Assembly: GCA_023678885.1 (NCBI GenBank)
Contig: CM042985.1
Span: forward strand, 8,234,985-8,298,984
DNA length: 64,000 nucleotides
From: Pogostemon cablin
Lineage: Eukaryota > Streptophyta > Magnoliopsida > Lamiales > Lamiaceae
Reading direction: 5' to 3'
Shown: positions 31,560 through 42,074 of the stretch, one piece after another
Layout: each line of letters opens with the position of its first letter
How positions within the stretch are numbered: the first letter of the stretch is position 1
Program-made: the position numbers and the translations under genes
Notes under the pieces: generated by a model
The model's database searches: none
What the model was told of the DNA's origin: nothing
The model's input: only the letters and a program-made list of their open reading frames with translations

Positions 31560-33245
31560 AATTGCATAATTAGTGGATCAATCAATTTGGACCCAAGAGC
31601 AACAAATAAGCACAAAATGAGCAGCAGATTAAATAATTAATCAAGCTCATTATCCATGGCCCATAATCTTAACCCAAAATTAAATTAAGTCCACCAAGCC
31701 CACTAGCACAAAATTAGTCCATTAATAAAATTAATTTATCATGCTTGGCCCATTACTCACAATTAATTAAAACTAGCAATAAAATAATAGCCCAGCAGCC
31801 CATTTCCATTTAATTAAAATTAGGCCCAAAAGCCCAAAAAACAAATTAAATAAATGAGCAGCCTTATATATATATTACTGAATTGGGATTTAAGGTCCAA
31901 CAGCCCATATCCATTTTAATTAAAATTTGGGCCCAGCAAACCAAGCCCAAAACAAATTAAAACAAGGCCAGCCTTAATAAAATACTGAATTGGGCCTATA
32001 AAACAATCCCCTCTCCTGGCCCATTAATAAAATTGGTCCACAGAGAAAATGTTGAAACCAAGCCCAATAGACACCTAAATAAACATTTAGGCCCAACTGT
32101 ACACAGGCCCAAAAACCTTGGCCCAAAGCCAAATAAAAATCAAAGCCCAGCAGGAGGATGCATCAGTGCTGCCCTATTCAATCCAGCCGCCCTCATCATC
32201 CACTCATTAGCCATGGCCGGCAAGACTTCAAGCAGTTGCTGCCGGCGTTCGAGCCACAGCCACCAGAAATGAGCGGACATCTCTCCAGTAGTCGTGCTGA
32301 TCACCCAGCTTCCGCCCATTGCCAGTCTCGTCGGCCGCCTATAGCCAAGACATTTTTGTTGCTGGAAACACCTGCCGAGATGAACGCCGGCATCAATCAG
32401 GTGGTCGCCGGTCATTTCCAGCCACGTCTGCAATGAGCTGCTACCATGCCCAGCAACACAGTGCCTCCGTCAACGAAACTGCCGCTACGATGCAACGCAA
32501 TCAGCGCCGCCGCATCGCTGCTATGCAACGCAATCAACCCACCATCGATTTTCACAGCAGGCCTCTCATGTCCAGCCTCATCCCGCAATCGAAACTAACG
32601 AGAACCCACCATCGATTTTCACAGCAGGCCCTTTCTTCTCCGGTCGTTAATCCCCGTGGGTGGGAATTGATCGATGCTTTGCGGTCATCGATCACTGGCT
32701 AGGGCTGTTCCATTTAGCCCATCCGTGCCAGGAGGGGGCAGTCGCCAGCCATGATGCGACCCTCGCCAGCGCCGCCATCATGCCATCGTCCGTCGTCGAT
32801 CGCTCAGCAATTCACTCCAGTCGCACGCTTCTCAGTCAGGTTACGGGGTCAGCATCACACACGATCCTTTTCCTGAGTCACGACCCATCAGCCTTTCGCT
32901 GTTCATCAGGTTGCAAGTCTGCCGCCCAGCAATCGTGTGTGTCCAGCTTGTGTATAGACCCTCTCTTAAACAACCATCAGGCCGTGTGTGTTGGTGTTTA
33001 GATGTGTCCAGTGTGATAGTTGGGAGAAAGAAAGAAGTATACAGCAATAAACAATCAACAGTTTATCACACAAATCATATTGGAAAACATGGTGAAAATT
33101 GAAAACAGTACAAAACTCTATTCTGATTATATCCAGATTAATCATATAATCAAATAATCAGATTCATACATGTTATCAATTTGACCAACAACACACATAT
33201 GGCAAAACCCAACCTAAACGTCTCACGTTTCACCCCAAAACCAAT
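31560..33245 (-). other. Copia element leader: GGCCCA-rich then GC-rich DNA
   Basis: 31600-32150 is packed with GCCCA/GGCCCA words in AT-rich DNA. 32150-33000 is distinctly GC-richer and contains a direct repeat (CCACCATCGATTTTCACAGC at about 32539 and 32608). Plus-strand frames here (32033-33001) have no recognisable protein features and lie opposite the element's sense. It may be the untranslated leader or foreign DNA picked up by the element. Confidence 0.45.
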
Positions 33246-33257
33246 GCTCTGATACTA
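33246..33257 (-). promoter_or_regulatory. Primer-binding site of the copia element
   Basis: The minus strand reads TAGTATCAGAGC two bases from the right LTR, one mismatch from the initiator-Met-type TGGTATCAGAGC. Confidence 0.75.
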
Positions 33258-33259
33258 AT

Positions 33260-34461
33260 TGTTGGCAATTGGATCGTGCGGTTCAACGTGATCCGTTAGG
33301 ATTAACAGGCAAACAAATCAGCGGAAGCATAATTAAACCGTTTACCGTACTTCTGGGTTGGTGTAGAGGTTGATCGTTGCAGAGAACCACCTCTCGATCT
33401 TCTGCTGTATGACCCAAGTCGAATTCTGCTGTTGTGTGGGCAACAATCTGCAGGATTCTCTCAATCTGCTTCTTTCCCTAACTCACGTTGAAAGAGGCGC
33501 AGTTATTTAGGTTTCCAGAAGCTGAGATGACTATATATATTGGGCTACAGCAGGGACCAGGAGGAGAAATTGGACTGGGCCTCAATTGAATTTAATTAAC
33601 CAAGCTTAGTCCAAAGCTTTTAATTAAATCCAATAATAATAATATAGTCCACTAAAATATTATTACTGCACTACCCGTCCAATCCCAAAATTATGTTCTG
33701 GGCTCCTTCTTATTATAAGCCCGATAGTCTCCCCATGTTTAAGATATACAATGCCCATTAATTAATTAAGTTACTGACAACTCAAATTAATTAATATCTC
33801 ATCCGAGAGTAGTACCACTCAACCTTATTATCATGCCGGAAATTAATCCACTTGCAAGATTTACATGATAAACCTTATGAGCTCCTCAAGGGGACATTAT
33901 CAACCTATAACGGACATGGATTCCTTCTATAATCAACAGCACACCATAGATACAGCACTACTTCCCAACTCACCGAGTTTGTTAATTTAATACTTATAAA
34001 TCTCACCCATTGATGAATCAAAGAAATACATACTGCCCTACGTATCGAGGTTATTGTATAGGGATTAAGAGTACGAACTTCCATAATAACAGAGATCAAG
34101 TTCTTCTATAAGTCAGTATAAGTCGAACGATCTCAGGCGGTCCTGCTCAATACACACAAGTGCACTAATGTGATTCTATAGCCAAGACAAGCTAATACCA
34201 AACCACACTACAACCATACCGATAGAGAGTCCCCGTCTATCTCAGTTGTGAGCATCTGTTTATACTTTATAAGGAAATCGATAATATGATCTTTCGCGTG
34301 TTGTCGCACAACATATTATCTACAGTATAAAGTAAATGGACTATTGCATCATGCATATAAAATAAATTATAAGATGCAATCATTTGATCAATGATTCTCA
34401 TTTCAAATATTGTTATGTCATTGTTCATACTAAAGCTAGACTTTTAGTATACAATCCAACA
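33260..34461 (-). repeat. Copia element 5' LTR
   Basis: 1202 bp, same length as 26149-27350, with roughly 18 substitutions by eye. Confidence 0.93.
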
Positions 34462-34466
34462 CTCCC

Positions 34467-34634
34467 GTCTCTATTTTTACTCCATTTTCACCTGTTATAC
34501 ATATGTTTAGACTCATTCTCACACATTCCCATGAAAACACATAACACCACCAAAATACACAAAAATACGGATAAAACAATACGAAAAACACATACAAAAA
34601 GGCACTAAAATCTTGGAGAAAATGACGACAATCA
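34467..34634 (-). repeat. Element A 5' LTR, remaining part
   Basis: Continues the LTR after the copia insertion and matches 1681-1849. Ends GACAATCA before GAATC (34635-34639), the target duplication of element A. Confidence 0.9.
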
Positions 34635-34639
34635 GAATC

Positions 34640-35464
34640 TGACTGGAGAAATGCCGGGTGGATATATCGGGGGAATATCCTCGAGTTTGGATGCGAGAAG
34701 GATCAAATCCGGACGACGTAAAACAATGGTATAATTTTGGAGCACTAGATTCAATATATACTGTTGCACCAGGTTTCCCAGAACTTTCAAAACTACCCGA
34801 ATGGTTGGGACAAACAGTTTTCAAAGCATGGGAAAACAACGCCACTCTATCCAGAGGCGATGTGTTGGAACTCTACTTTACTAGTGCGGCTCCAGAACCA
34901 GTTGGGAAAGGCAACCATGAGGCCTTTCATTTTATCAAGCTAAGAAGACCAGATGTTTCGGCATCAAATAAAATCAAGGAGTCTTCTGGAAAGGAACCAA
35001 TTTTGGTTTCTACATTCTCGGAAGAACAGATCTCGACGCACAGAGCAAAGGGTTTGTTCTCCTGCATTCAAGCAATGGTAGAGGTAAAATATCCATTCAA
35101 GTTCGAGCACAAGTCCTTGAATGGGTCTTTCCTGCTGAATACTTTAACAGGAAAAAAGACAGGGTTTGCAGAGAAGGCTTTCCAAGAAAAACAGGAACTT
35201 CTCTGGAGAAACAAGATTCCGGTGAGTAAACAAACTCATCAGAAATACTGTAATATGGCCCATTTCGGGCAATGGAATAACAAGATATGTACCAACTGTT
35301 CCACTCAAACCGAACCAGAATTCAGAAAAGGAATACGGCTGGGCATTGGGATGATCAGAACTGCTGATCCTTCCCCAAAGGAGACACGTGGAAAGAAGAG
35401 GGTAAAATATCTTCGAAATACCCAGGAGACAGGAGAATCATCGGGCACCAAAGAGGACAAATGA
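34640..35464 (+). pseudogene. Endogenous caulimovirus-like ORF, right part (TAV position)
   Basis: Open from after a TGA at 34640-34642 to 35464. The frame is the same as that of 2-298 once the target duplication is counted once, so the TGA is an in-frame nonsense change. It encodes about 270 residues with a WYNFGALDSIYTV block, an acidic and aromatic middle (RGDVLELYFTSA) and a Cys/His cluster (YCN.AH...ICTNC). The C-terminus is basic. It lies directly upstream of a strong pararetroviral-type promoter, the place of the transactivator/viroplasmin gene in Caulimoviridae. I assign the family by context; the protein family itself is not certain. Element A splits the gene. Confidence 0.55.
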
Positions 35465-35603
35465 CTCCTCAAAAAAGCAAGAGCCAGGTGACCCTTCCGA
35501 AAGGGTAAAAGGCATGTGACTGACAAGGAGGATGGCCCACCAGAAGGTATCCAATAAAGAAACGGGACCAGCCAAACACTGAGACTGGTATCCAATGTAA
35601 AAG

Positions 35604-35759
35604 TGACGTAAGCAATGACGTCACAAAAAGAGAATCCAATAAAAAGACCAACCAACTGATGAAAGGTTGGAATCCGAGGCAAATGACGTAAGCAGTGACG
35701 TCAAAAGAAGTTAGGAGGCTTTGAAATCCGGATTTCAAATCCGAGAGCCTCTATAAATA
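35604..35759 (+). promoter_or_regulatory. Pararetrovirus-type promoter: two as-1-like pairs and TATA
   Basis: TGACGTAAGCAATGACGTCA (35604-35623) and TGACGTAAGCAGTGACGTCA (35684-35703) are near-identical paired TGACG sites 80 bp apart, as in as-1 elements bound by TGA-class bZIP factors. TATAAATA lies at 35752-35759. This closely resembles the 35S-type promoter layout of Caulimoviridae. Whether it is active in this genome cannot be seen. Confidence 0.75.
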
Positions 35760-36190
35760 GCCAAGTTGAGGAAGCAGAAGGCATCAACGATTCCCCTCTG
35801 TTTTCTCTTTCTAAATATTGTATTCCTTTATTTTCTTGTATGATAGTTCTGAGTGCAGCTACAATAGGTAGCTAAAGGAGTATTCTCCTCTTGTTCAGTG
35901 AGGATGAGTGTGTAATAAATTTCTCAATTCAATAAATAAATAATCTTGGGCTTTTGCCTGCATGTAGCCTTCCATACTTTATGCAACTTTAAAATCTCCA
36001 TATTCTCCGGCGAGAAACAGTAGCAGCATCCTGTACACCCGGAGTAAGAAACAAACCAGTGTTGTGCTAAGATCTGCTGAAGGGACAGGATTGATCCATC
36101 ACACTGCTGGGCGAGTGGTTGGCTGTGAGGAGCAGTCGTAAAACCTCCTGGACACCCGGTGGATTGTCGATCGAAAAAGGTACTATCACT
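35760..36190 (+). other. Viral-type leader with poly(A) signals
   Basis: Follows the TATA box. AATAAA occurs at 35914-35919 and again twice near 35931-35940, about 150 nt after the expected start site, as in pararetroviral terminal redundancy. Two related segments (CCTG.ACACCCGG) lie near 36030 and 36150. No primer-binding site with TGGTATCAGAGC was found, so the copy probably ends near 36190. Confidence 0.5.
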
Positions 36191-36596
36191 ATTTCAAGCC
36201 GGTTAATTACGAATATTTAATGTTGTTTAATTTATGTACGGAAGCATGTTGGGCCTGATATGGTTGTAATAAATTATGTCTATTCTGAAAAAAAGGAAAT
36301 GTTGAAAAAAAAATTGGTGAAGAGTGTGTGGGTTACCCACGCTGGTACCTACACCCACCCCCACAAGGAATACATTGGACAGAAGGTTTATAATAATAAG
36401 GGGGTCCAAAAAGGGGCTATTGTGCATAAAAGAAATAGAAAGGAAGGGATGGTTGGTAAAGATAGGTGATAGTTGACTTTTGGGCATTTTTGCCATCCAC
36501 CCTTTTTTAATCCTCTCTTCGGAAGCATTTCTTGATTTTCACTTAGAGAATCAAAAATTAGGTTTGATTCTTTCAGAAAAATATTGAGTAGATAAA
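36191..36596. other. Non-coding DNA
   Basis: AT-rich; the short frames on both strands (36227-36624) show no protein features. It may include the upstream region of the exon at 36597. Confidence 0.4.
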
Positions 36597-36990
36597 ATGG
36601 TTGAAACGGCGGATTTGTCTTCATCTAAGAGCCCCCTTTCTTCTTCTTCATCTTCTTGCCCAATTCCTAACGATCCAAGGTTAGGGTTTTTTTCTGTAGT
36701 GATCTTATTGAATTTTGATGATTTTAGTTTTCTGTAGTTTCTTAGTTGGGGTTTTTTTGCTTGCAGGCTGCGAACTCGTCCTCTTCTTCTTTAAATGATT
36801 TGCCTACTGGCTGCTTATGCTTATGAGGGAGTAATGTTTTTTGAAATCTTGATTTTTTCCTAAATGATTCTTGAATTATGAATTTTAATTTTAATGATTT
36901 CAGCCACCAGCTTCCATGCCGTCCGATACCCGGAATTGAAGGCGACAATAGAAAATCAGTTTCATATAGTATTTGTGGTATTTGTTGTTT
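36597..36990 (+). pseudogene. First exon and remnants of an unrecognised plant gene
   Basis: ATG 36597 opens a 28-residue Ser-rich segment (MVETADLSSSKSPLSSSSS, then PIPNDPR) ending at a clear donor, CCAAG|GTTAGG (36679/36680). A good acceptor (TTGCTTGCAG, ending 36766) follows, but the joined frame stops at TAA 36792-36794. Another acceptor-like TTTCAG near 36903 precedes a coding-like patch (SFHAVRYPELKATIENQ). I do not recognise the gene. It looks like the head of a gene whose later exons are gone or scrambled. Confidence 0.4.
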
Positions 36991-37872
36991 ATGCTTCTGT
37001 ATCTTAAGAACCCATTTATGCTTCTTTTGGAAATCATGTAAATGTTATATTTTTTAAAACAATAGGCAAAGTAATAAGTATCCTCACTCCCACTTCGAAT
37101 CAATTTTCCCATGAAAAATCTGCTTCAAAAGAATAAAACAGGTTATTACTTTCTCTCTGTTCTCTTCTATGTATGTATTCACACACTTTAATAAAACAGG
37201 TTATTACTTTCTCTCTGTTCTCTTCTATGTATGTATTCAACTATTCATACACTTTCTGTATGCGTAAGTGTGGATGTATACACTATTATTCTATTCCAAA
37301 TATTACACTTTCAATTTGATATTCCCTTATTTGCATTTTACACTAAATCTAATGTTGTTATGTGTGTGTTTTCTTTGCAGATTTATTTCAACTGAATCTC
37401 CATTTGATAAATCGAAACCACCAAGCACTCTCTGATTCATACTCAGTTACAATTGGTTTTACAGTTTCTTGCTCTCAAACTCTATGAACAATGCCTCAAT
37501 CTCACCCTGAATATTGAAAGGAATGATAGATTCTGTATTATTTTCAGTTTTGTTTCTTTAATAGTTTATTCTGATTTTTTTTCCAGTTTGGGACTGTAAC
37601 ATTAGTAGCTTTGCAACAATTTCGTTCAAGTCAATAAAGAACCAGCGTCAGCTCCTTGAGAAGGGTAAACAGAAAGGTTTCAGAAATTCAGTTTCTGCAT
37701 ATGGGAGAAGATCAAAGCTTTCATCCATCCAGCGAAATCAATAGAAGAAAAGGTCTTAATAATTTCAGACAAAAATGAAAAATTCACGAGAAAATGGTTC
37801 GGGTAAGCGAGCCTTTAATTTACTAAATGTACCTAATTGTAGTAACTGAATAATTATCAGAATTGTACTTCT
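36991..37872. other. Non-coding DNA with a short tandem duplication
   Basis: Around 37140-37230 a segment of about 50 bp (ACAGGTTATTACTTTCTCTC...) is present twice in tandem. A TTTGCAG acceptor-like site lies near 37380. Nothing else recognised. Confidence 0.4.
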
Positions 37873-38046
37873 ATGGAGAGAGTAGATTATCTGAGGTTTG
37901 GTGATCATGAATCTGAGATAAGTAATTCAATATGTGAAACAGCTAATGGTACTAACAGTAATAGTGATGTGAAAACTCCTCCTGTTGTGGGATCATTATA
38001 CCTGAAATTCAATGTTATTCTCATTCACCTGAACTCCACTGCCTGA
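37873..38046 (+). CDS. Small ORF of unknown function upstream of MATE remnant
   Basis: 57 codons from ATG 37873 to TGA 38046 (MERVDYLRFGDHESEIS..., later TPPVVGSLYL). It is hydrophilic, Ser/Asn-rich, and resembles an exon rather than a complete gene. It stands on the same strand just before the MATE-like exons, but MATE proteins do not usually start like this. Could be chance. Confidence 0.25.
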   Translation: MERVDYLRFGDHESEISNSICETANGTNSNSDVKTPPVVGSLYLKFNVILIHLNSTA

Positions 38047-38079
38047 CTTATTTGAGATTTAATTTTTTTTCTTCATTAG

Positions 38080-38311
38080 GTGTTTGTGCATGTTAATCTG
38101 GGTTTGATAGGAGTGCCTTTAGGAGTCATACTTGGATATGTCTTCAAATTACAAGTTTATACATGCTTCATGTGCTACTTTTTTAGCAATGTAATAAGGT
38201 GGTTGAATTAAATTTTTGTAGGGTGTATGGATTGGAATTATAGTAGGGATAATTGTCCAAACTGTCTTACTTTCTTTCACGACTTGGAGGACTGTTTGGG
38301 ATGAACATGTA
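38080..38311 (+). pseudogene. MATE/DTX transporter remnant, two C-terminal exons
   Basis: 38089-38150 encodes HVNLGLIGVPLGVILGYVF, and 38222-38311 encodes GVWIGIIVGIIVQTVLLSF followed by TTWRTVWDEHV and a TAA. These match the penultimate and last transmembrane segments of plant MATE (DTX) multidrug and flavonoid transporters, including the W.T.WD.. end. The 71-bp gap ends in TTTTTGTAG and may be a shortened intron. No earlier MATE exons are visible upstream, so this is a fragment. The recognition is firm, the status as pseudogene likely. Confidence 0.7.
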
Positions 38312-38623
38312 TAATTCACTACTCTATCTTCTCACATTCTACGTACAAATGCAGTATCACTTCGGATTGGACTCTTATTTCGTGTTTTATTAGTGTTTCA
38401 TAGTATAAAAAACTATATCTTACCAAAAGTGAGATACAAAATAAAACATGATGTTGGAATAAGTGATTCGTATATCCAACCACTTCATCTCTCTCCTCTT
38501 CTTGCAAGTAATCCTGGCTAAAAAACGAGTCAATAAACCCATTGAGGAAGCTGAGTAGAAATATAGCATGTTAAGGATTCTCAACGTGTATGAGATATTC
38601 TTCCATGTTTTGTATGTCTTATC

Positions 38624-39671
38624 CATAGTTATTAAAGGCGCGCCTCGGGCGCGCCTAAGGCGCGCCTCCCCCAAGGCTATACCCCTGGCGCCTCGATATA
38701 GGTTTTCAAGGCACGAAGTTTCAAGGCGCGCGCCTTCGTGCGCCTTTTTGCGCCTCGACGTGTGCGCCTTGGGCGCGCCTTAGGCGTGCCTTGGGAATGA
38801 CCATGTTTTGTGTTGTTTTTCATTTTTGATAGTTGAAAAACACTTTTATTAGTGAAATAGCACTATTAATTAGGGTTTACTAGTTCTTCCTCCTGAGTTA
38901 AAACCCATCAAGATGCCCTTGGTACAATATCCCAAATATTAAATTAGGGATTTGAGAGTTAGAAGTTAGGATTAACTCTTCACTCCACCTACGCGACTAC
39001 ACATACCAACTGCTCCAGCCTCTAAGAAATCGCCCGTCTACCACCGCGCATCCGACCGCTGCTGTCACCGCCGTCGCTGCCGGTCTGTCTGCCTTCCGTC
39101 GCGGGCTTACCGGAGCAAACTAGTATTAACCTTAAAATTAGAGGGAAATCATCGGGGGCAAATGCCACTAGTTCCAAAAGAAAAGGGAAAGAAGTAATGA
39201 AGGAAAAGGGAACTTCTTTAAGATTATTAGATGAAGAGGATAAAGAAAAAGAAGAAGATAATGTTGGATTTGAAGAAGAAAAAGATTTTAATGAGGAAGA
39301 AGAACAAATTGTTGATGAGGACTTGGAGCTTGATGATGAAGAAGATGATAATTAAAATATATTTGCTGCTAGATTTTTGTGTGATGCTTTGATTGACCTA
39401 TTTTATTTCAAATATTATGAATTTTCTTATGTGCATGTTTAATTTGGCTTAAATGGCTTAGTTCATATGTCATATAAATTGTTATATTATATGCCTTATA
39501 AACTTATTTTATTAGATAAATATGTTGTATATGATTTATTTTTAGTGTAGAATAAATAATGATGCTATATTATAATTTAATTCTGAGGCGCGCCTCAGGC
39601 GTGCGCCTTGCGCCTCAGGCGTAGATATGCCTCTGTGCGCCTTGGTGCGCCTTGCGCCCTTAATAACTATG
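38624..39671. mobile_element. hAT-type deletion derivative with GCGCC-rich ends
   Basis: 1048 bp with inverted ends CATAGTTATTAA...TTAATAACTATG and an exact 8-bp target duplication GTCTTATC (38616-38623, 39672-39679), diagnostic of hAT elements. Both subterminal zones (38637-38795, 39585-39660) are packed with GGCGCGCC/GCGCCT words. The centre keeps a short plus-strand frame ending in an acidic tail (DEDLELDDEEDDN, stop near 39352), possibly the end of a transposase or a captured gene. No catalytic domain is left. Confidence 0.85.
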
Positions 39672-39679
39672 GTCTTATC

Positions 39680-40030
39680 TCTATTTTTATTTCTAGAGTT
39701 TTATATCGATTTCAATCTATTTTAAAAGAGCTTCGAGTTTATGTTTATATGAAGTGGCTTTTCCAATAAAGAGTAGTGTTTCATTTTTTTTTTGGCTGCT
39801 ATTTCTATCTTTCTTATGAGAATCTCTATGAAGTTTTACATGATAAAATTAGGTGAGTGGACTTGAAAACAATGAAGTATTTGTACTCTGTTTGCGAAGG
39901 TCAAGCGAGCATCCCATGATCCCGTGAAATGTGAATATAATGAATTAGGGAACGACGATATGTTGTGCGGATTCCGGCTTTCTAATGGGCTAGATTTTGC
40001 TAACTACAGTTTTTGAACGGATCTTTTTAG
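39680..40030. other. Non-coding DNA
   Basis: I see no gene or repeat structure in this stretch. Confidence 0.4.
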
Positions 40031-40376
40031 AGTGTATATTAGGTGCACCCAGGTGCAAGGGTGCACCCACTTGTGTATAATTTTTTATTCTATTTTGTAT
40101 ACATGTTATTCTCTTTTGTGTACTTGTTTTGTAATAATTGTATATTTTTTCCACACTAAGTTTTTCATTAAAAAACTAACATTCATGTGTATAACTTTTT
40201 ATTCAATAGAGTATACATGTATTTTAATAATTGTATATTTTTTTACACTCAAATTTTCATTAAAAAAATTAACAGTTAAATTGTATACATTTTTATTCAT
40301 AATTATATATGTTTTTGTTTATATGTGTATGTGGATGCACACGAATCTTCGTTTGCATCCAAGTGCACACTATACT
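40031..40376. mobile_element. Candidate MITE with GTGCA-rich imperfect ends
   Basis: The left end AGTGTATATTAGGTGCACCC and the complement of the right end (AGTATAGTGTGCACTTGG) are imperfect inverted repeats around an AT-rich core. It is flanked by possible 3-bp TAG duplications. The 115-aa frame inside is low-complexity and not a gene. A family match was not possible. Confidence 0.35.
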
Positions 40377-41150
40377 TAGCCATCTCTTTATCACTTGCAG
40401 TTTCTTAGACTCGAAAATGGTCCTTCTATCTTCCATTTCATTTCTATTCGAGTGGTGCGATATTGATTAATATTTATATGTCCCCAAAACCTGGTATGAT
40501 AATGTTTGAGAGAAAGAATTAGGTTGCACAGTCGATTTACATGCCTTGACTCCTGTGTAAATGTGAATTTTTTCTTTAGTTAATTAATATAAAAAGACTC
40601 TTTAATAAAATGTTGTATTAGAATATTCAAGAACTTGAGAAATGTTGGATTTGTTTCACCTTTTATTATGATATGCGTGGACCATGACTGCCTTTCTTTT
40701 TTTCTTTTTTCTTTTTTTTCCCTTTTTATTTAGATTGCTTTTTAATTTCAAAAATAATCTATAAACACTATCAAATTTTGCTGAGTATTTTAACTTTTTA
40801 AAGGATAATAATTATATTCATCACAACATATTAAATCTCAACTAAACTCATTGCGCAGTAATTAAATTATTTCTGTAATGATCAATTTATACATATTTGT
40901 ATTAAAATTGGTAATTTAACATGCTTCATTCTTTTTTTATTAAGAAAAAACTCGACATCCATGATCTATAGTGTGGGTGCAAACCAATATTGGAGTTATA
41001 ATAAAGAATGAAACAAGATTAAATTAATAATTAATAATAAATAAATAAATAAATGATGAATTAAGAATTTTATTAAGTTTTTCTTTCTAGGCTATTGTAG
41101 CGACAAAAATGACATATTTCGGTAATTATTCGTGGAGGATATTGTACTTA

Positions 41151-41151
<1 letters not shown>
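40377..41151. other. AT-rich intergenic DNA
   Basis: Poly-T runs near 40690-40730 and an (AAAT)n stretch near 41030-41055. No gene seen. Confidence 0.45.

Positions 41152-41219
<68 letters not shown>
41152..41219. repeat. (TA)n microsatellite
   Basis: About 68 bases of almost uninterrupted TA dinucleotide. Confidence 0.95.
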
Positions 41220-41225
<6 letters not shown>

Positions 41226-41569
41226 GTTATTACTACTTTAATTACGAATCACAAATTTTAATCACAATTAAAGGATCATTAATTATTATTTTATTTAATA
41301 TTGAGTATCGAAATTTTCTTTATATTTAGACACCCATTGAATTTGATATATTATTTTTTTCATCAATATAAATAATTTATTTAACATATTATAACTTTTA
41401 ACTCCTTAAAAAAACAAAATATAATAAATTAAGTGTAAAAAATAATATGTGCACCTAAATTCTAACATTTGAATAAGACTATTCTGGACTAATTTAAATT
41501 ATAAGACAAATTATATTAACAGTATATAACTTTTGCTTACTCTATTTTAATACTCTCCCAACAAAAAAA

Positions 41570-41963
41570 TTGTTTTTTTATTAATTGAATATTCCGTTGT
41601 TAAAAATCTTAATTCCATTGTTAAATTGGCTTATCAACTGATTAGCAACGGGGAATCTGTTGGTAAAATTCTATTGATAAAGTGGTGGTTGCTAAATTTT
41701 TAGGAATGAAAAATCAATTTCGTTGCTAAATAATTTCGTTGGTAATCTATTGCTAATAATTCTTTTGGTAATTTATATAATGATTCCTTGCTAATCCATT
41801 GATAATTATCAACGGATTGAATTCCGTTGCTAAAATAGAGAATAAATCAATTAGCATTCTGTTGCTAAAACAAAAATATCATTTTTATTGCTAATCCATT
41901 GATAATTACCAACGTATTGAATTCTGTTGGTAAATTCAGTTGCTAAAAATATTTTTTGTAGTG
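41570..41963. mobile_element. CACTA-like transposon end with subterminal repeats
   Basis: The right end reads ...TTTTTTGTAGTG, whose complement CACTACAAAAAA is a typical CACTA terminus. Inside are many diverged copies of TTGCTAA and AATTCCGTTG in both orientations, like CACTA subterminal repeats. The matching left terminus was not found, so it is truncated or the boundary is uncertain. Confidence 0.55.
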
Positions 41964-42040
41964 TGATCTTATACTTGCTTAATTAATAATTTTTTTTATC
42001 TATTTATACTTGCTTAATTAATAAATTTTTTACTTTTACC

Positions 42041-42074
42041 TCAAACCCCGCGTAACACGCGAGTTACATGCTAG
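42041..42074 (+). mobile_element. Helitron-like 3' terminus
   Basis: A GC-rich hairpin (CGCGTAACACGCG) seven bases before CTAG followed by T, matching the hairpin plus CTRR ending of plant Helitrons inserted at AT. No 5' TC terminus or Rep/helicase frame was identified, so only the end is annotated. Confidence 0.5.

Larger units (their letters stand above)
26149..34461 (-). mobile_element. Ty1/copia-type element in element A's 5' LTR
   Basis: 8313 bp with 1202-bp LTRs (TGTTGG...CCAACA) and a CTCCC target duplication (26144-26148, 34462-34466). Orientation is minus: a tRNA-Met-type PBS abuts the right LTR and a PPT (AGTGGGAGAT) abuts the left. The LTRs differ at only about 1.5% of positions by eye. 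Yet pol is shredded by indels and stops, with only fragments recognisable. The element was therefore probably mobilised in trans by an autonomous relative. Confidence 0.93.
299..34634 (-). mobile_element. Element A: Athila-like Ty3/gypsy LTR retrotransposon
   Basis: Outer element, read on the minus strand. Its 3' LTR is at 302-1849. Its 5' LTR is at 24764-26148, continuing at 34467-34634. It is flanked by GAATC at 294-298 and 34635-34639. In minus-strand order it carries a PBS matching TGGCGCCGTTGCCGG, gag, protease, RT, RNase H, integrase, an internal PPT-like tract, an Athila-type post-pol ORF and the 3' PPT. Element B interrupts RNase H and a copia element interrupts the 5' LTR; without them A is about 12.7 kb, normal for Athila. 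Several stops, frameshifts and a lost integrase catalytic residue make it non-autonomous. Three bases (299-301) lie between the target duplication and the TGATTAG terminus. Confidence 0.93.

Noticed and set aside
32033..33001. Set of plus-strand ORFs in GC-rich DNA as a possible gene
   Set aside because: No recognisable domain, inside the leader of a minus-strand copia element, and no single sustained frame.
35305..35738. Minus-strand ORFs opposite the caulimovirus-like ORF and promoter
   Set aside because: Antisense shadows; they run through the TGACG promoter and show no family features.
40032..40379. 115-aa ORF rich in Cys/Tyr/Phe
   Set aside because: Low-complexity translation of a TTGTATA-type AT-rich MITE core with repeats.
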